A stretch of DNA of 64,000 nucleotides from an uncultured Halomonas sp. (GTDB taxonomy: Bacteria; Pseudomonadota; Gammaproteobacteria; Pseudomonadales; Halomonadaceae): contig NZ_CAMPKE010000001.1 in assembly GCF_946887195.1 (NCBI RefSeq), positions 62,001-126,000 on the forward strand, in the 5' to 3' direction. Each line of letters opens with the position of its first letter. Positions within the stretch are counted from its first letter, which is position 1. The notes under the pieces are model-generated. The model was given only the letters and a program-made list of their open reading frames with translations, did not search any database and had not been told where the DNA came from. This document shows, piece after piece, positions 9,467 through 17,408 of this stretch. The translations under genes were made by a program, and so were the position numbers.

Positions 9467-10228
9467 ATGCTTAATTATAAGAAATTTAAAGATTTTTTAA
9501 AAACAATCAGGAAGCCGCTTTTTTCTATTTCGGAATTTGTTTCCGCGAAGAGGCTTCAAAAAAGGCTTTTGCATCCCGAGGATCTCGATAGTTTTATTGT
9601 CGATCCTCGATTGATAACTAGTTGTATAAGAAGAGGGGCAAAAAAAAGATTTTTTATATCAGCCGGTGACTGGGATATTAACGACGTTGGGCTTATATCC
9701 GAGTTGAGGCCTGTAATTTTTTCTACAGTACATGCCATGTTTACCCATGGCGTACACTACAAAAACACAGAGCAGTACGTTGAAATGATAAAAACAATTA
9801 ATTCATCCCCAGCAGGAGAGGTTAGAACCTCACCCTCATTTGGAGCATATTGGTGTAAAAGCCAAGAAGACATCGATGAATATTTTAGGAAGCTCATCAG
9901 AGCTTATGAAAGCATCAAGAGAGATGGCTATAGGTCGCAGGCCCAGATAGCCGAGGATCGTCCCGAAGATTCAAGAAACTTATCGGATGAGATATTAGTT
10001 TTTATTGGCAGAAATGGTGATTTGATTCTGGGGAATGGCGGCACCCATAGAGTTATAATGGCCCAATCTCTAGGGTTGGAAAAGGTCCATGTTAGAATAA
10101 GTGGGATACATGAAGGCTTTTTAGGTGATATTCCCGGTTGGAAAGGGAGTGTGCGCAATGAGCTTGCTACTAAAGTTGTAGCAATGGGATTCATGTATCC
10201 AGCGGGGATTATTGGTAAGTCACATTAA
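9467..10228 (+). CDS. ParB/sulfiredoxin-fold-like protein in glycan cluster
   Basis: This is a 253-residue soluble protein of unknown function, far richer in A+T than its neighbours, with many AAA, ATA and AGA codons, so it was probably acquired separately. Visible blocks are ISAGDWDINDVG (residues 65-76) and, near the C-terminus, EILVFIGRNGD followed by GNGGTHRVIMAQSLGL. The latter resembles the DGxHR box of ParB/Srx-fold proteins, including the SerK/SbnI kinases, and proteins with this GDWD...GxHR pairing occur in polysaccharide gene clusters. No DNA-binding domain follows, so a partition role is unlikely. A nucleotide-dependent sugar or amino-acid modification is possible but unproven. Confidence 0.6.
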   Translation: MLNYKKFKDFLKTIRKPLFSISEFVSAKRLQKRLLHPEDLDSFIVDPRLITSCIRRGAKKRFFISAGDWDINDVGLISELRPVIFSTVHAMFTHGVHYKNTEQYVEMIKTINSSPAGEVRTSPSFGAYWCKSQEDIDEYFRKLIRAYESIKRDGYRSQAQIAEDRPEDSRNLSDEILVFIGRNGDLILGNGGTHRVIMAQSLGLEKVHVRISGIHEGFLGDIPGWKGSVRNELATKVVAMGFMYPAGIIGKSH

Positions 10229-10253
10229 CATTGTCGATCAAGGATAGTAACCC

Positions 10254-10442
10254 GTGTTCCAATGTCCTCATTGCTCGAGTTATGGCGTCTACGCGATCAG
10301 ACGATACTGGTGGCAGCGCCTTTTAAGAATGCCGAATCGTTACCACTGTCATGATTGCGGGCGTGTTCACCAACGTTCAGCCATGCTTGATACACGACCG
10401 GAACGAACGGACGATAAGTCTGACGACGCCGAGCCTCAGTAA
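10254..10442 (+). CDS. Small zinc-ribbon protein
   Basis: This is a 62-residue protein starting at GTG with AAGGAT 9 bases upstream. Two cysteine pairs, CPHC near residue 4 and CHDC near residue 32, are spaced as in a rubredoxin-like or treble-clef zinc ribbon. The segment between them is rich in Trp, Tyr and Arg, and the tail is acidic and probably disordered. It lies 25 bases after the AT-rich ParB-like gene and converges on glutaminase. Function is unknown; nucleic-acid or protein binding is typical of such ribbons. Confidence 0.6.
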   Translation: MFQCPHCSSYGVYAIRRYWWQRLLRMPNRYHCHDCGRVHQRSAMLDTRPERTDDKSDDAEPQ

Positions 10443-10460
10443 TAATCGTTTGGCTTGGCT

Positions 10461-11414
10461 TCACCCCAGCGGATTGAATCGCAACCCCTCGGTCAGCCCT
10501 TCCAGGGCATGACGCCCAGCGATCGAGTTGCCGTAGCTATCCAGGCGCGGCGACCAGGCGCAAATGCTCATTCGTCGTGGCAGAATAGCCACGATCCCTC
10601 CGCCTACGCCACTCTTGCCGGGCAGCCCCACTCGCCAGGCGAAATCCCCCGCCGCATCGTACAGTCCACACGTCAATAACAATGCATTGAGCTGGCGCGT
10701 TTCGACCGGCCCCAGCACCGTATCGCCGTTATGCGGGTTGATGCCCTGATTGGCGAGAAAGGCGAAGCTCTTGGCGAGCTCGATACAGTTCATCGCCAGC
10801 GAGCAGCTATGAAAATAGGTATCGAGCACATCCTCTACCTTGCTGTGCAGGTTGCCATAAGCCTGCATCAGATAGGCGAGCGCGGCATTGCGCGCCTTGT
10901 GATCCATTTCCGAACGCGCGATACGCTCATCGAAGCCAATGGTCGGCGTATCCGCGAGGCGCCTGACATGTTCGCGCAGGGTATGCTGGATCGGATAAAT
11001 GCGCGATACCAGCATATCGGTGACCATCAGCGCACCGGCATTGATGAAGGGGTTGCGGGGGATGCCATTCTCCACCTCAAGCTGAACGATCGAATTGAAC
11101 GCTTGACCGGAGGGCTCGCGACCGACCCGGCTCCAGATCGCTTCCGGCTCGAGCCGTTGCATGGCCAGCACCAGTGCATGCGCTTTCGAAATCGATTGAA
11201 TCGAGAAGCGGGTGGTGGCATCTCCGGCATATTGAACCCGGCCATCGGTATGACACACGGCGATCCCGAACTGATCGGGGTCGACCTCGGCCAACGCCGG
11301 AATATAGCTGGCGACCTGGCCTTCGCCGTAGCACCTCGGTGCCTCGGTCGCCAGACGATCGAGTAGGGTTTGTATCTCGTCGAACGAGAGCGGCTGACCC
11401 ATCGTGTCGATCAC
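10461..11414 (-). CDS. glsA: Glutaminase
   Basis: This is a 317-residue serine-dependent beta-lactamase-like glutaminase (GlsA/YbaS family), which hydrolyses glutamine to glutamate and ammonia in the cytosol. Visible marks are FSIQSISK with the nucleophile serine and the SxxK lysine, the FINAGAL segment, the catalytic YFHSCSLAMN region and the C-terminal GKSGVGGGI. Length matches the family, about 310. The start is a GTG at 11414 preceded by GAGG; an internal ATG at 11402 is an alternative. It is a stand-alone gene, convergent with the polysaccharide cluster. Confidence 0.95.
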   Translation of the reverse strand: MIDTMGQPLSFDEIQTLLDRLATEAPRCYGEGQVASYIPALAEVDPDQFGIAVCHTDGRVQYAGDATTRFSIQSISKAHALVLAMQRLEPEAIWSRVGREPSGQAFNSIVQLEVENGIPRNPFINAGALMVTDMLVSRIYPIQHTLREHVRRLADTPTIGFDERIARSEMDHKARNAALAYLMQAYGNLHSKVEDVLDTYFHSCSLAMNCIELAKSFAFLANQGINPHNGDTVLGPVETRQLNALLLTCGLYDAAGDFAWRVGLPGKSGVGGGIVAILPRRMSICAWSPRLDSYGNSIAGRHALEGLTEGLRFNPLG

Positions 11415-11667
11415 GTTACCTCACGCGGTGGTTGAAGGCTGATACCGCGATTGTCGGTCATTGCGGCGGTGATGAGAAACCGGCGAATGCCACTGTCATT
11501 ATTTATACCGTTATCTTATGTTGGAAACATGTGATTCATCCACGCTGACCCATTGGCAAGAATAGGCGACTAACAGCGCCTTTTCGCGGCTTTGCCGGTA
11601 CGGGCGTCTGGCTATGATGGTCATCATTGCCTTGACGCTGACCGCCCCACGCTGGGCGAGGAATCTC

Positions 11668-12495
11668 ATGAACGTTTCCACCGTGATCGGTATCGTCGCC
11701 AGTGTGCTGCTGCTGGCGTGTGTCCTGTTGCTCAGTGCCGATACGGCGATGAGCTTCATCAATCTGCCAGGAATGGCGATCGTTATCGCCGGTACCCTGG
11801 CGGCGACCTTCATCAGTTACCCCTTGCGTGAAGTCATGCGTGTGGTGCGCGTGGTAGGAGTGGTCTTCCGCCGTGAAGACAGCTACGTCGAAGATGATAT
11901 CGCCGAGTTGGTCGGCATGGCCCGGTTGTGGTTCAAGGGCGATATCCGCGCGGTGGAGAAGGCGCTGGCGCAAACGCGCAACCCGTTTCTGCGCACCGGG
12001 GTGCAATTGGTCATCGACAACACCCGGGATACCGAAATCATCGATCTGCTGCGTTGGCGCATTGCACGCCTGAAGGCGCGCGAACTGGCAGAGGCGCAGG
12101 TCTTTCGCACCATGGCTGCCTATGCACCGGCGTTTGGCATGCTCGGTACGTTGGTGGGCTTGGTCAACATGCTGCAGAACATGCAGGGCGGCGATCTCGC
12201 CGTGATCGGGCCGGCCATGGCGGTCGCACTGCTTTCCACCTTCTACGGCATTCTGATCGCCAACCTGGTTTGCAAGCCGATTGCGGTGAAGCTAGAGCGC
12301 CGCACCGAGCAGCGCCTGATCGCCATGAACATGGTGCTCGAAGGCGTATCACTGATTGCCAAGCGGCGCTTGCCGTCGTTCGTCGAAGAAACCCTGAACT
12401 CGTTCATTGCCAATTACCACGACGAGATTCGCGATCCGGTAACGCCTGTTGCCAAGGGCGAGAATGTCGACGAGAGCGCCACCGCCAATGCGTGA
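11668..12495 (+). CDS. MotA/PomA-family proton/sodium channel subunit
   Basis: This is a 275-residue protein with four membrane segments in the MotA/PomA pattern: two near the N-terminus (about 5-25 and 30-50), a cytoplasmic domain, then two at about 150-170 and 180-205. The late pair carries AYAPAFGMLGTLVGL and GPAMAVALLSTFYG, the conserved PomA-like blocks. ATG 11668 is chosen because GCGAGGAAT lies just upstream and the first membrane segment follows at once. With the overlapping MotB-like gene it forms a stator that turns ion flow into torque or force. No other flagellar genes are in the window, so it is either an orphan flagellar stator or drives another envelope machine. Confidence 0.88.
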   Translation: MNVSTVIGIVASVLLLACVLLLSADTAMSFINLPGMAIVIAGTLAATFISYPLREVMRVVRVVGVVFRREDSYVEDDIAELVGMARLWFKGDIRAVEKALAQTRNPFLRTGVQLVIDNTRDTEIIDLLRWRIARLKARELAEAQVFRTMAAYAPAFGMLGTLVGLVNMLQNMQGGDLAVIGPAMAVALLSTFYGILIANLVCKPIAVKLERRTEQRLIAMNMVLEGVSLIAKRRLPSFVEETLNSFIANYHDEIRDPVTPVAKGENVDESATANA

Positions 12496-13504
12496 GACGA
12501 TCCGTCGCGACATGTCGGGGCATGACGGCTTGGCGCATCACGGGCAAGGCCACGATTGGTCGGGCTGCGATCGGTTGCTGACGCTGCATCCGGAAGATCG
12601 CGGAGGCGACGATTGGATGATCAGCTATATGGACATCATGACCCTGCTGGTGGCGCTGTTCGTATTGTTGCTGAGTCTGAATTCAGGTGGGTCGGTACGC
12701 GATGCGCTGGCGTCCAGTGCATCGCCCTCCATACCACCGGCACCGGCAGCCAGGGTGTCCGCCGATGCCGGTGCCGTCGCCCGTCATATCGGCCTGCCGG
12801 GTATCGTCCTGCCCGAAGCCCTGCAAGCGGCGATGGCCGTGGCATCGAGCGTTGAACCTCGCCAGCCGCAGCTGAGTGAAACGGCAATCGCCGTGGCGAG
12901 ACGCCTTGGCGAACGCCGGCTGATAACGCCGCAGGCCGTGATGGCAGCGCGGCAAGTGGCGCCATCGCCACGCATTCACGAGCAGGCCATGGCGGCGGTG
13001 GTCAAGATCGCCAGCATGCCCACGATCAGCGATGCCGCCCAGGCCGCCGCCATTCAGGTCGCCGGCGAGTGGCGTGTGCGAGACGACGCCAAGGCATTGC
13101 CGGTGATCGATGGCGTCGAGGTGTCGCGCGTCAAGGGCGGCATCAACCTGCGCATTCAAGACCATCTACTGTTCGACTCTGGCGCGGCGGCGCTGACCGG
13201 AGAAGGGCGGGAGGTCACCCAGCGCCTGGTGGAAATCCTGCAGAGCTATCCCGGCACGATTTCCGTCGAAGGGCATACCGATAGCGTACCGATCGACACA
13301 CCGCGATTCCCTTCCAACTGGGAGCTTTCCAGCAGCCGTGCCACGGCGATTCTGCGCTACCTCATCGATGCGGGAATCGACGCCTCCCGGCTACGTGCCG
13401 TCGGTTATGCCGCTACGCGGCCATTGGAAAGCAACGATACCGCCGCGGGCCGCTCCGCCAATCGCCGGGTTGAAGTCATCATTCATGATTCGGGGGCGGC
13501 ATGA
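12488..13504 (+). CDS. MotB-like OmpA-domain stator protein with repeated linker
   Basis: This is a 338-residue protein. One membrane helix (about 47-65) carries SYMDIMTLLVALFVLLL, with Asp49 at the position of the ion-binding aspartate of MotB/PomB. The C-terminal OmpA-type peptidoglycan-binding domain (about 222-333) shows LLFDSGAAALT, VEGHTDSVP and RSANRRVEV. Between them lies an unusual linker of four consecutive 17-residue units starting at residues 129, 146, 163 and 180, with a looser unit at 108. The ATG at 12488 overlaps the end of the MotA-like gene by 8 bases. The repeats could act as a periplasmic spacer; they are not part of standard MotB. Confidence 0.85.
   Translation: MRETIRRDMSGHDGLAHHGQGHDWSGCDRLLTLHPEDRGGDDWMISYMDIMTLLVALFVLLLSLNSGGSVRDALASSASPSIPPAPAARVSADAGAVARHIGLPGIVLPEALQAAMAVASSVEPRQPQLSETAIAVARRLGERRLITPQAVMAARQVAPSPRIHEQAMAAVVKIASMPTISDAAQAAAIQVAGEWRVRDDAKALPVIDGVEVSRVKGGINLRIQDHLLFDSGAAALTGEGREVTQRLVEILQSYPGTISVEGHTDSVPIDTPRFPSNWELSSSRATAILRYLIDAGIDASRLRAVGYAATRPLESNDTAAGRSANRRVEVIIHDSGAA
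12872..13075 (+). repeat. Four in-frame 51-bp (17-residue) units in motB-like gene
   Basis: Residues 129-196 of the MotB-like protein divide into four units of exactly 17 residues. They start LSETAIAVARRLG, ITPQAVMAARQVA, IHEQAMAAVVKIA and ISDAAQAAAIQVA. The pattern is hydrophobic-Ser/Thr/His-x-x-Ala, then an alanine-rich helix ending in Val/Ile-Ala or Leu-Gly. The DNA copies have diverged, so this is protein-level repetition rather than a recent tandem array. Confidence 0.75.
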
Positions 13505-13544
13505 TCATAGGGCGACCAGGCGCTTGATATAAAGTTGCCTGGCG

Positions 13545-13640
13545 CTATGGCTCTAGCCAGTTTTCTACAGGCAGGTCGAGAATTCGCCGGGTGACTACCG
13601 TCAGATTCATGGCCAGCGCCTGGGCTGCGATGAGCTTGTC
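13545..13640 (-). pseudogene. VapC-like PIN toxin C-terminal remnant
   Basis: Read leftwards, this stretch encodes HDKLIAAQALAMNLTVVTR and ends ENWLEP before a TAG stop. It matches the C-terminal end of VapC/FitB-type PIN-domain toxins (D-x-LIA-A-x-A, LTVVTRN, and a terminal NPW-like tail). The rest of the PIN domain and any antitoxin gene are absent, and the upstream sequence soon runs into a hairpin and the phnE stop. It is a decayed fragment with no expected function. Confidence 0.6.
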
Positions 13641-13675
13641 ATGAAGCGGGACGTGAACGTCACGGCGCAAGCGAC

Positions 13676-13706
13676 TCCCATGGGCGTTCTCGAAAACGCC
13701 ATGGGA
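13676..13706 (-). terminator. Stem-loop downstream of the phn operon
   Basis: TCCCATGGGCGTT pairs with AACGCCATGGGA across a short CTCGA-type loop, with one bulged G. It lies 18 bases past the stop of the last phnE gene. No T-run follows on the minus strand, so it may be a 3'-end protecting hairpin or a Rho-assisted stop rather than a strong intrinsic terminator. Confidence 0.45.
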
Positions 13707-13723
13707 ATCGCGGTCAGGAGGGG

Positions 13724-14524
13724 TTAAATCGCCTTCTTGCGCAACCACGCGGCGATGGCTTCGCCGGCGATCACCAGCACGATGATGGCGATCAGTACGG
13801 TGGCGACGGTGCGCCAGTCGAGGGTATTGATGCCACCCTGCAGGATGACGCCGATACCGCCGGCGCCGACCAGCCCGAGTACGGTGGATTCGCGCAGGTT
13901 GATATCCCAGCGCAATACACTGACGGCGAAGAAGGTCGGGATCACCTGCGGCACGATGGCATACAGCACCACCTTGGCATGCGACGCGCCGGTGGCTTCC
14001 AGCGCCTCGACGGGGCGTTGGTCGATCTCCTCGATGGCCTCGCCGATCAGCTTGCCGAGAAAGCCCAGCGAGCGAAACATGATGGCGATGATGCCCGCCA
14101 GTACGCCGGGCCCGAAGATGGCCACGAACAGCAGTGCCCAGATCAGCGTATTCACCGAGCGGCTCGATACCAGAATGAAGCGGCCAAGCCATAGCGTGGC
14201 GCGGTTTGGCGTGGTGTTCTGGGCAGCAATATAGGCAATCGGCAATGACATGATCACCGCGATGAACGTCGCGATGGTGGCGATGTTCAAAGTCTCGATG
14301 AGTGCCCAGACGATCTTGTCCAAACTCGAGAAATCGGGCGGCACCATGCGGCTGAACAGATCGCCGATCTGTGCGGGTGCATCCCACACCCAGGGCCAGA
14401 TGATATTGATGGTGGAGAACGACCAGGTGACGGCCAGCACGACGATAGCCGTGATGGCCAGACGGGTCCAGCGCTGGCGGCTGTTATAACGCGACCAGGC
14501 GCGGTCGGCTACGGATGGTTTCAC
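13724..14524 (-). CDS. phnE: Phosphonate-type ABC transporter permease (PhnE2)
   Basis: This is a 266-residue inner-membrane permease with about six hydrophobic segments and an EAA loop (EATGASHAKVVLYAIVPQVIP), which couples to the ATPase. The VGAGGIG block near the C-terminus is typical of PhnE. It is the last gene of a phnD-phnC-phnE-phnE operon; the two permeases are paralogues and probably form a heterodimer. Its start overlaps the end of the upstream phnE by 4 bases. Confidence 0.92.
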   Translation of the reverse strand: MKPSVADRAWSRYNSRQRWTRLAITAIVVLAVTWSFSTINIIWPWVWDAPAQIGDLFSRMVPPDFSSLDKIVWALIETLNIATIATFIAVIMSLPIAYIAAQNTTPNRATLWLGRFILVSSRSVNTLIWALLFVAIFGPGVLAGIIAIMFRSLGFLGKLIGEAIEEIDQRPVEALEATGASHAKVVLYAIVPQVIPTFFAVSVLRWDINLRESTVLGLVGAGGIGVILQGGINTLDWRTVATVLIAIIVLVIAGEAIAAWLRKKAI

Positions 14525-15339
14525 CAGATATTCCTCCGGATGCGGCCGCTGATGGCCTCGACGACGAGAATGACCGCAATGATTACCAGGGTAATGGCGA
14601 GCGCGAAGGCGTAATCGTAACGACCGAAGGCATTCATCAGTGTCGCGCCGATACCGCCGGCACCGACGATGCCGACCACGGCCGAGGCGCGCAGGTTGCT
14701 GTCCAGCTGATACATGGCGAGCCCGATCTGGCGCGGCATGATCTGTGGCAGTACGGCGAACTGCAGCACCGTGACATAGCGGGTGCCGCTACTGCGCAAG
14801 GCTTCCACCTGCCCCCAGTCGATCTCCTCGATACGTTCGGCGAGCATCTTGGCGACGAAGCCGATGGAGTAGATGGTCAGCGTGAGAACACCGGCGATCG
14901 GGCCGAAACCGACGGCCTTGACGAACAGAATCGCCACGATCACCGGATGGAAGCTACGTGCGGTGATGATCAGCCCGCGGCCCAGCAGGTAAACCGGCTT
15001 GGCGGCGATATTGCGCGCCGCCATGAAGGCGATGGGTACGCTCAGCGCGAGGCCCAGCAATGTTGCGAGAATGGCGATCTTGAAGCTCTCGAGTAGCCCT
15101 TCGATCAGCAGACCGCTACGTTCGAAACTGGGTGGGAACGCCCCGGAGAAGATGCGCTCGGCACGAGATATGCCTTCCTGAATGCGCGCCCAATCGAAGG
15201 GTAGGGTATATAGCGCCCATACCGCATAGACGACGCAACCGATCAGCAAGCCCCAGCGCAGCAACGGGTTGGCGATGAAAGGGGGCTTGCGCCAGGTGCG
15301 GGTGGCTGCCAGGGAGGGTGCTTGAGTGTCGCTGGTCAT
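14521..15339 (-). CDS. phnE: Phosphonate-type ABC transporter permease (PhnE1)
   Basis: This is a 272-residue permease, paralogous to the following gene. The EAA loop reads EALRSSGTRYVTVLQFAVLPQIMP and the IVGAGGIGATL block follows. About 40 hydrophilic N-terminal residues precede the first membrane segment. Start and stop overlap neighbouring genes by 4 bases on both sides, so the three genes phnC, phnE1 and phnE2 are translationally coupled. Confidence 0.92.
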   Translation of the reverse strand: MTSDTQAPSLAATRTWRKPPFIANPLLRWGLLIGCVVYAVWALYTLPFDWARIQEGISRAERIFSGAFPPSFERSGLLIEGLLESFKIAILATLLGLALSVPIAFMAARNIAAKPVYLLGRGLIITARSFHPVIVAILFVKAVGFGPIAGVLTLTIYSIGFVAKMLAERIEEIDWGQVEALRSSGTRYVTVLQFAVLPQIMPRQIGLAMYQLDSNLRASAVVGIVGAGGIGATLMNAFGRYDYAFALAITLVIIAVILVVEAISGRIRRNIW

Positions 15340-16127
15340 TGGGTAACCGCCTGCGTGAAGGCGGCCCCGGCATCTCCGCGCTCGTCGGACGGGGTTCCGC
15401 TGTAGACGGCGTCCATGGCATCGTCGTCCAGATCGCTGGGCTTGCCATCGAAGATCAGCCGGCCGAAACGCATGCCGACGATTCGGCGCGTGAACTCCTT
15501 GGCCTCGGCGACATTGTGAATATTGATCAGCACCGGCAGCTTCAACTCGTCCGCCAGGTTCTGAAGCAGTTCCATGATCTGGCGTGAACTGACCGGGTCC
15601 AGCGACGCGGTAGGCTCGTCGGCGAGCAGGATTTCGGGGTTCTGCATCAGGGCGCGTACGACACCGACACGTTGACGCTCACCGCCCGAAAGTTCGTCGG
15701 CGCGTTTGTTGGCATACTTGGCAATGCCCACGCGCTCCATCAAATGGTAGGCGCGCTCGATGTCCTCGGCGGGATAACGCCGCAGTGCGGCACGCCAGTA
15801 GGGAATGTAGCCCAGCCGACCGCACTGCACGTTCTCCATGACCGTGAGACGATCCACCAGGTTGAAGCCTTGGAAAATCATGCCGATACGGCGACGCGAT
15901 TTACGTAGCTCGTCGCGTTTCAGGGTCGTGAGTTCCTGACCGTTCAGTTCTATGCTGCCCGAGGTGGGTTCGACCAGGCGGTTGATACAGCGTAGCAGGG
16001 TGCTCTTGCCGGCTCCCGATGCACCGATGATCGAGATCAGCGATTCGTCAGGCACCTCGAGATTGAGATCCTTGAGCACCGGCTCGCCGTTACCGTAACG
16101 CTTGATCAGATGGGTTATGCGCAACAT
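15336..16127 (-). CDS. phnC: Phosphonate-type ABC transporter ATP-binding protein
   Basis: This is a 263-residue ATPase with Walker A GASGAGKST near residue 35, signature LSGGERQRVG, Walker B ILLADEPTASLD and the NIHNVAEAKEF switch region. The sequence MIFQGFNLVDRLTVMENVQCGRLG is characteristic of the PhnC branch. It energises uptake of the ligand caught by the PhnD-like protein. The gene is separated from phnD by an 81-base gap with a strong stem-loop. Confidence 0.94.
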   Translation of the reverse strand: MLRITHLIKRYGNGEPVLKDLNLEVPDESLISIIGASGAGKSTLLRCINRLVEPTSGSIELNGQELTTLKRDELRKSRRRIGMIFQGFNLVDRLTVMENVQCGRLGYIPYWRAALRRYPAEDIERAYHLMERVGIAKYANKRADELSGGERQRVGVVRALMQNPEILLADEPTASLDPVSSRQIMELLQNLADELKLPVLINIHNVAEAKEFTRRIVGMRFGRLIFDGKPSDLDDDAMDAVYSGTPSDERGDAGAAFTQAVTQ

Positions 16128-16153
16128 GAAAAGAGTGTCTCCTCGGACATCTG

Positions 16154-16195
16154 CCGCCCTTGCCGGCGGCGTTGCAGGGTTGCGGGCAAGGGCGG
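16154..16195 (-). promoter_or_regulatory. Intercistronic stem-loop between phnD and phnC
   Basis: CCGCCCTTGCC (16154-16164) is perfectly complementary to GGCAAGGGCGG (16185-16195) across a 20-base loop. Hairpins at this position are common after binding-protein genes, where they protect the upstream message and lower expression of the downstream transporter genes. No T-run follows, so it is not expected to stop transcription fully. Confidence 0.6.
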
Positions 16196-16208
16196 AGCAG
16201 GGCGTCTG

Positions 16209-17210
16209 TTATTTAATGTTTTCTTTAGTGTAGGTGACGCCGTTGGCTTCCTGTATGTCACGAATCACTTCCCAATCCTCCTTATAGGTGATCGGAACGA
16301 ATTTCGTGACCCCGGAGAACTCCTCACCCAGCGCGGTGCCTTCCAGTTCGAAGGTCATGAACGCCTCTTCGATTTTATCGGCCAGTTCCGGGTCCAGATT
16401 GTGGGCGTACGTGTACGACGTGGTCGGGAAGGATTTCGACTCATAAACGATCTTGAGCTTGCTGGGGTCGATGACACCACGATCGATCATGCGATCGACG
16501 ACTTCCGAGGCGACTGGCGCGGCATCGTAGTCGCCGGCGGCCACGCCGAGTATCGACTGGTCATGCGAGCCGGAGTAAACGACTTCATAATCTTCGCCCG
16601 GCACGATGCCTTCCTTCGGGAACAGGGCGCGAGGCGCCTGGTTGCCGGAGTTGGACGTGGGAGACGTGTGCGCGACCCGCTTGCCCTTCAGATCCTCGAT
16701 GCTATCGATGCCGCTGTCTTTCTGGGTATACAACTGCAGCTTGTAGCCGAACGAGCCGTCATCGGAACCCATGATGGCGAAAGGCACCGCACCGGCAAGG
16801 TTGACGGCGAACGGCGTGGGCCCGGTCGAGAAACCGGCGATGTGCAGGCGCCCGCTGCGCATGGCTTCGATCTGGGCGGCATTCGATTGCACGGCGAAGA
16901 AGCGCACGTCCTTGCCGGTGACCTCCTCCACATGTTCGATGAACGGTGCCCAGATATCCGCATAGATCGAGGGGTCGGTGACGGGCGTATAGGCGAACAC
17001 CAGGGTATCCGGATTGACCAGCTTGTCCGGATCGGTCGGGGTGTCGGCGACGAGATCGCCATTCTTGTCGCAGTAGCCCTCGGCCAAGGCACCGTTGTCG
17101 GTGCATTCGGCGGCATTGGCGGTGGCTATCGGCAGTAACGTGGCGGCGAGTAGAGCACCCAACGTGAGCCGTAGAGGACGATTGAACAGACGGTCGTTAG
17201 AAACCTGCAT
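16209..17210 (-). CDS. phnD: Phosphonate-type ABC transporter substrate-binding protein
   Basis: This is a 333-residue periplasmic protein. ATG 17210 is preceded by AAAGGAGTC at ideal spacing and opens a signal peptide ending in ATANA; upstream in-frame starts (17270) are rejected. The mature protein has PhnD-family marks: VFAYTPVTDPSIYADIW, the SPTSNSG ligand loop and YSGSHDQSILGVAAGDYDA. Family members bind phosphonates, phosphite, hypophosphite or organophosphates. The neighbouring HAD phosphatase and DeoR regulator, and the absence of C-P lyase genes here, leave the true ligand open. Confidence 0.92.
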   Translation of the reverse strand: MQVSNDRLFNRPLRLTLGALLAATLLPIATANAAECTDNGALAEGYCDKNGDLVADTPTDPDKLVNPDTLVFAYTPVTDPSIYADIWAPFIEHVEEVTGKDVRFFAVQSNAAQIEAMRSGRLHIAGFSTGPTPFAVNLAGAVPFAIMGSDDGSFGYKLQLYTQKDSGIDSIEDLKGKRVAHTSPTSNSGNQAPRALFPKEGIVPGEDYEVVYSGSHDQSILGVAAGDYDAAPVASEVVDRMIDRGVIDPSKLKIVYESKSFPTTSYTYAHNLDPELADKIEEAFMTFELEGTALGEEFSGVTKFVPITYKEDWEVIRDIQEANGVTYTKENIK

Positions 17211-17315
17211 GGTATGACTCCTTTCCATTTCCCTGGCTGTGTTTATTTTCAAATTGGGATGGATACTCACTGAGATTAAGCATTAAAGTTGGTTTTCACA
17301 ACACTTCTAGGTCAA

Positions 17316-17357
17316 AATGTTGCCAACGGAACGTAATAATGTTGTCAAAGCAACATT
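17316..17357. promoter_or_regulatory. Tandem operator in the phnD-deoR divergent region
   Basis: Two AATGTTG motifs start at 17316 and 17338, 22 bases apart, about two helical turns. The second forms a perfect inverted repeat, AATGTTG-TCAAAG-CAACATT. The first is followed by a smaller dyad, GTTG-C-CAAC. The array lies between the divergent phnD and deoR starts and is the obvious binding site for the DeoR-type repressor, which would control both its own operon and the importer. Confidence 0.6.
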
Positions 17358-17408
17358 TCACGCTCTGCTATTCACCATGTGGGGCTACCATGCCGAGGCC
17401 GCAATGTC

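Noticed and set aside
13514..13545. Short CCAGGC/GCCTGG stem after the MotB-like gene as a terminator
   Set aside because: Only six pairs with a long loop and no T-run; too weak to call.
13545..14387. Long minus-strand ORF covering the phnE gene in another frame
   Set aside because: Only its last 30 or so residues look like a protein family (VapC end); the rest is a shadow of phnE.
16110..17138. 342-codon plus-strand ORF opposite phnD
   Set aside because: Rich in Gly/Arg/Val as expected from antisense reading of GC-rich DNA; phnD on the other strand has a signal peptide, ribosome site and family motifs.
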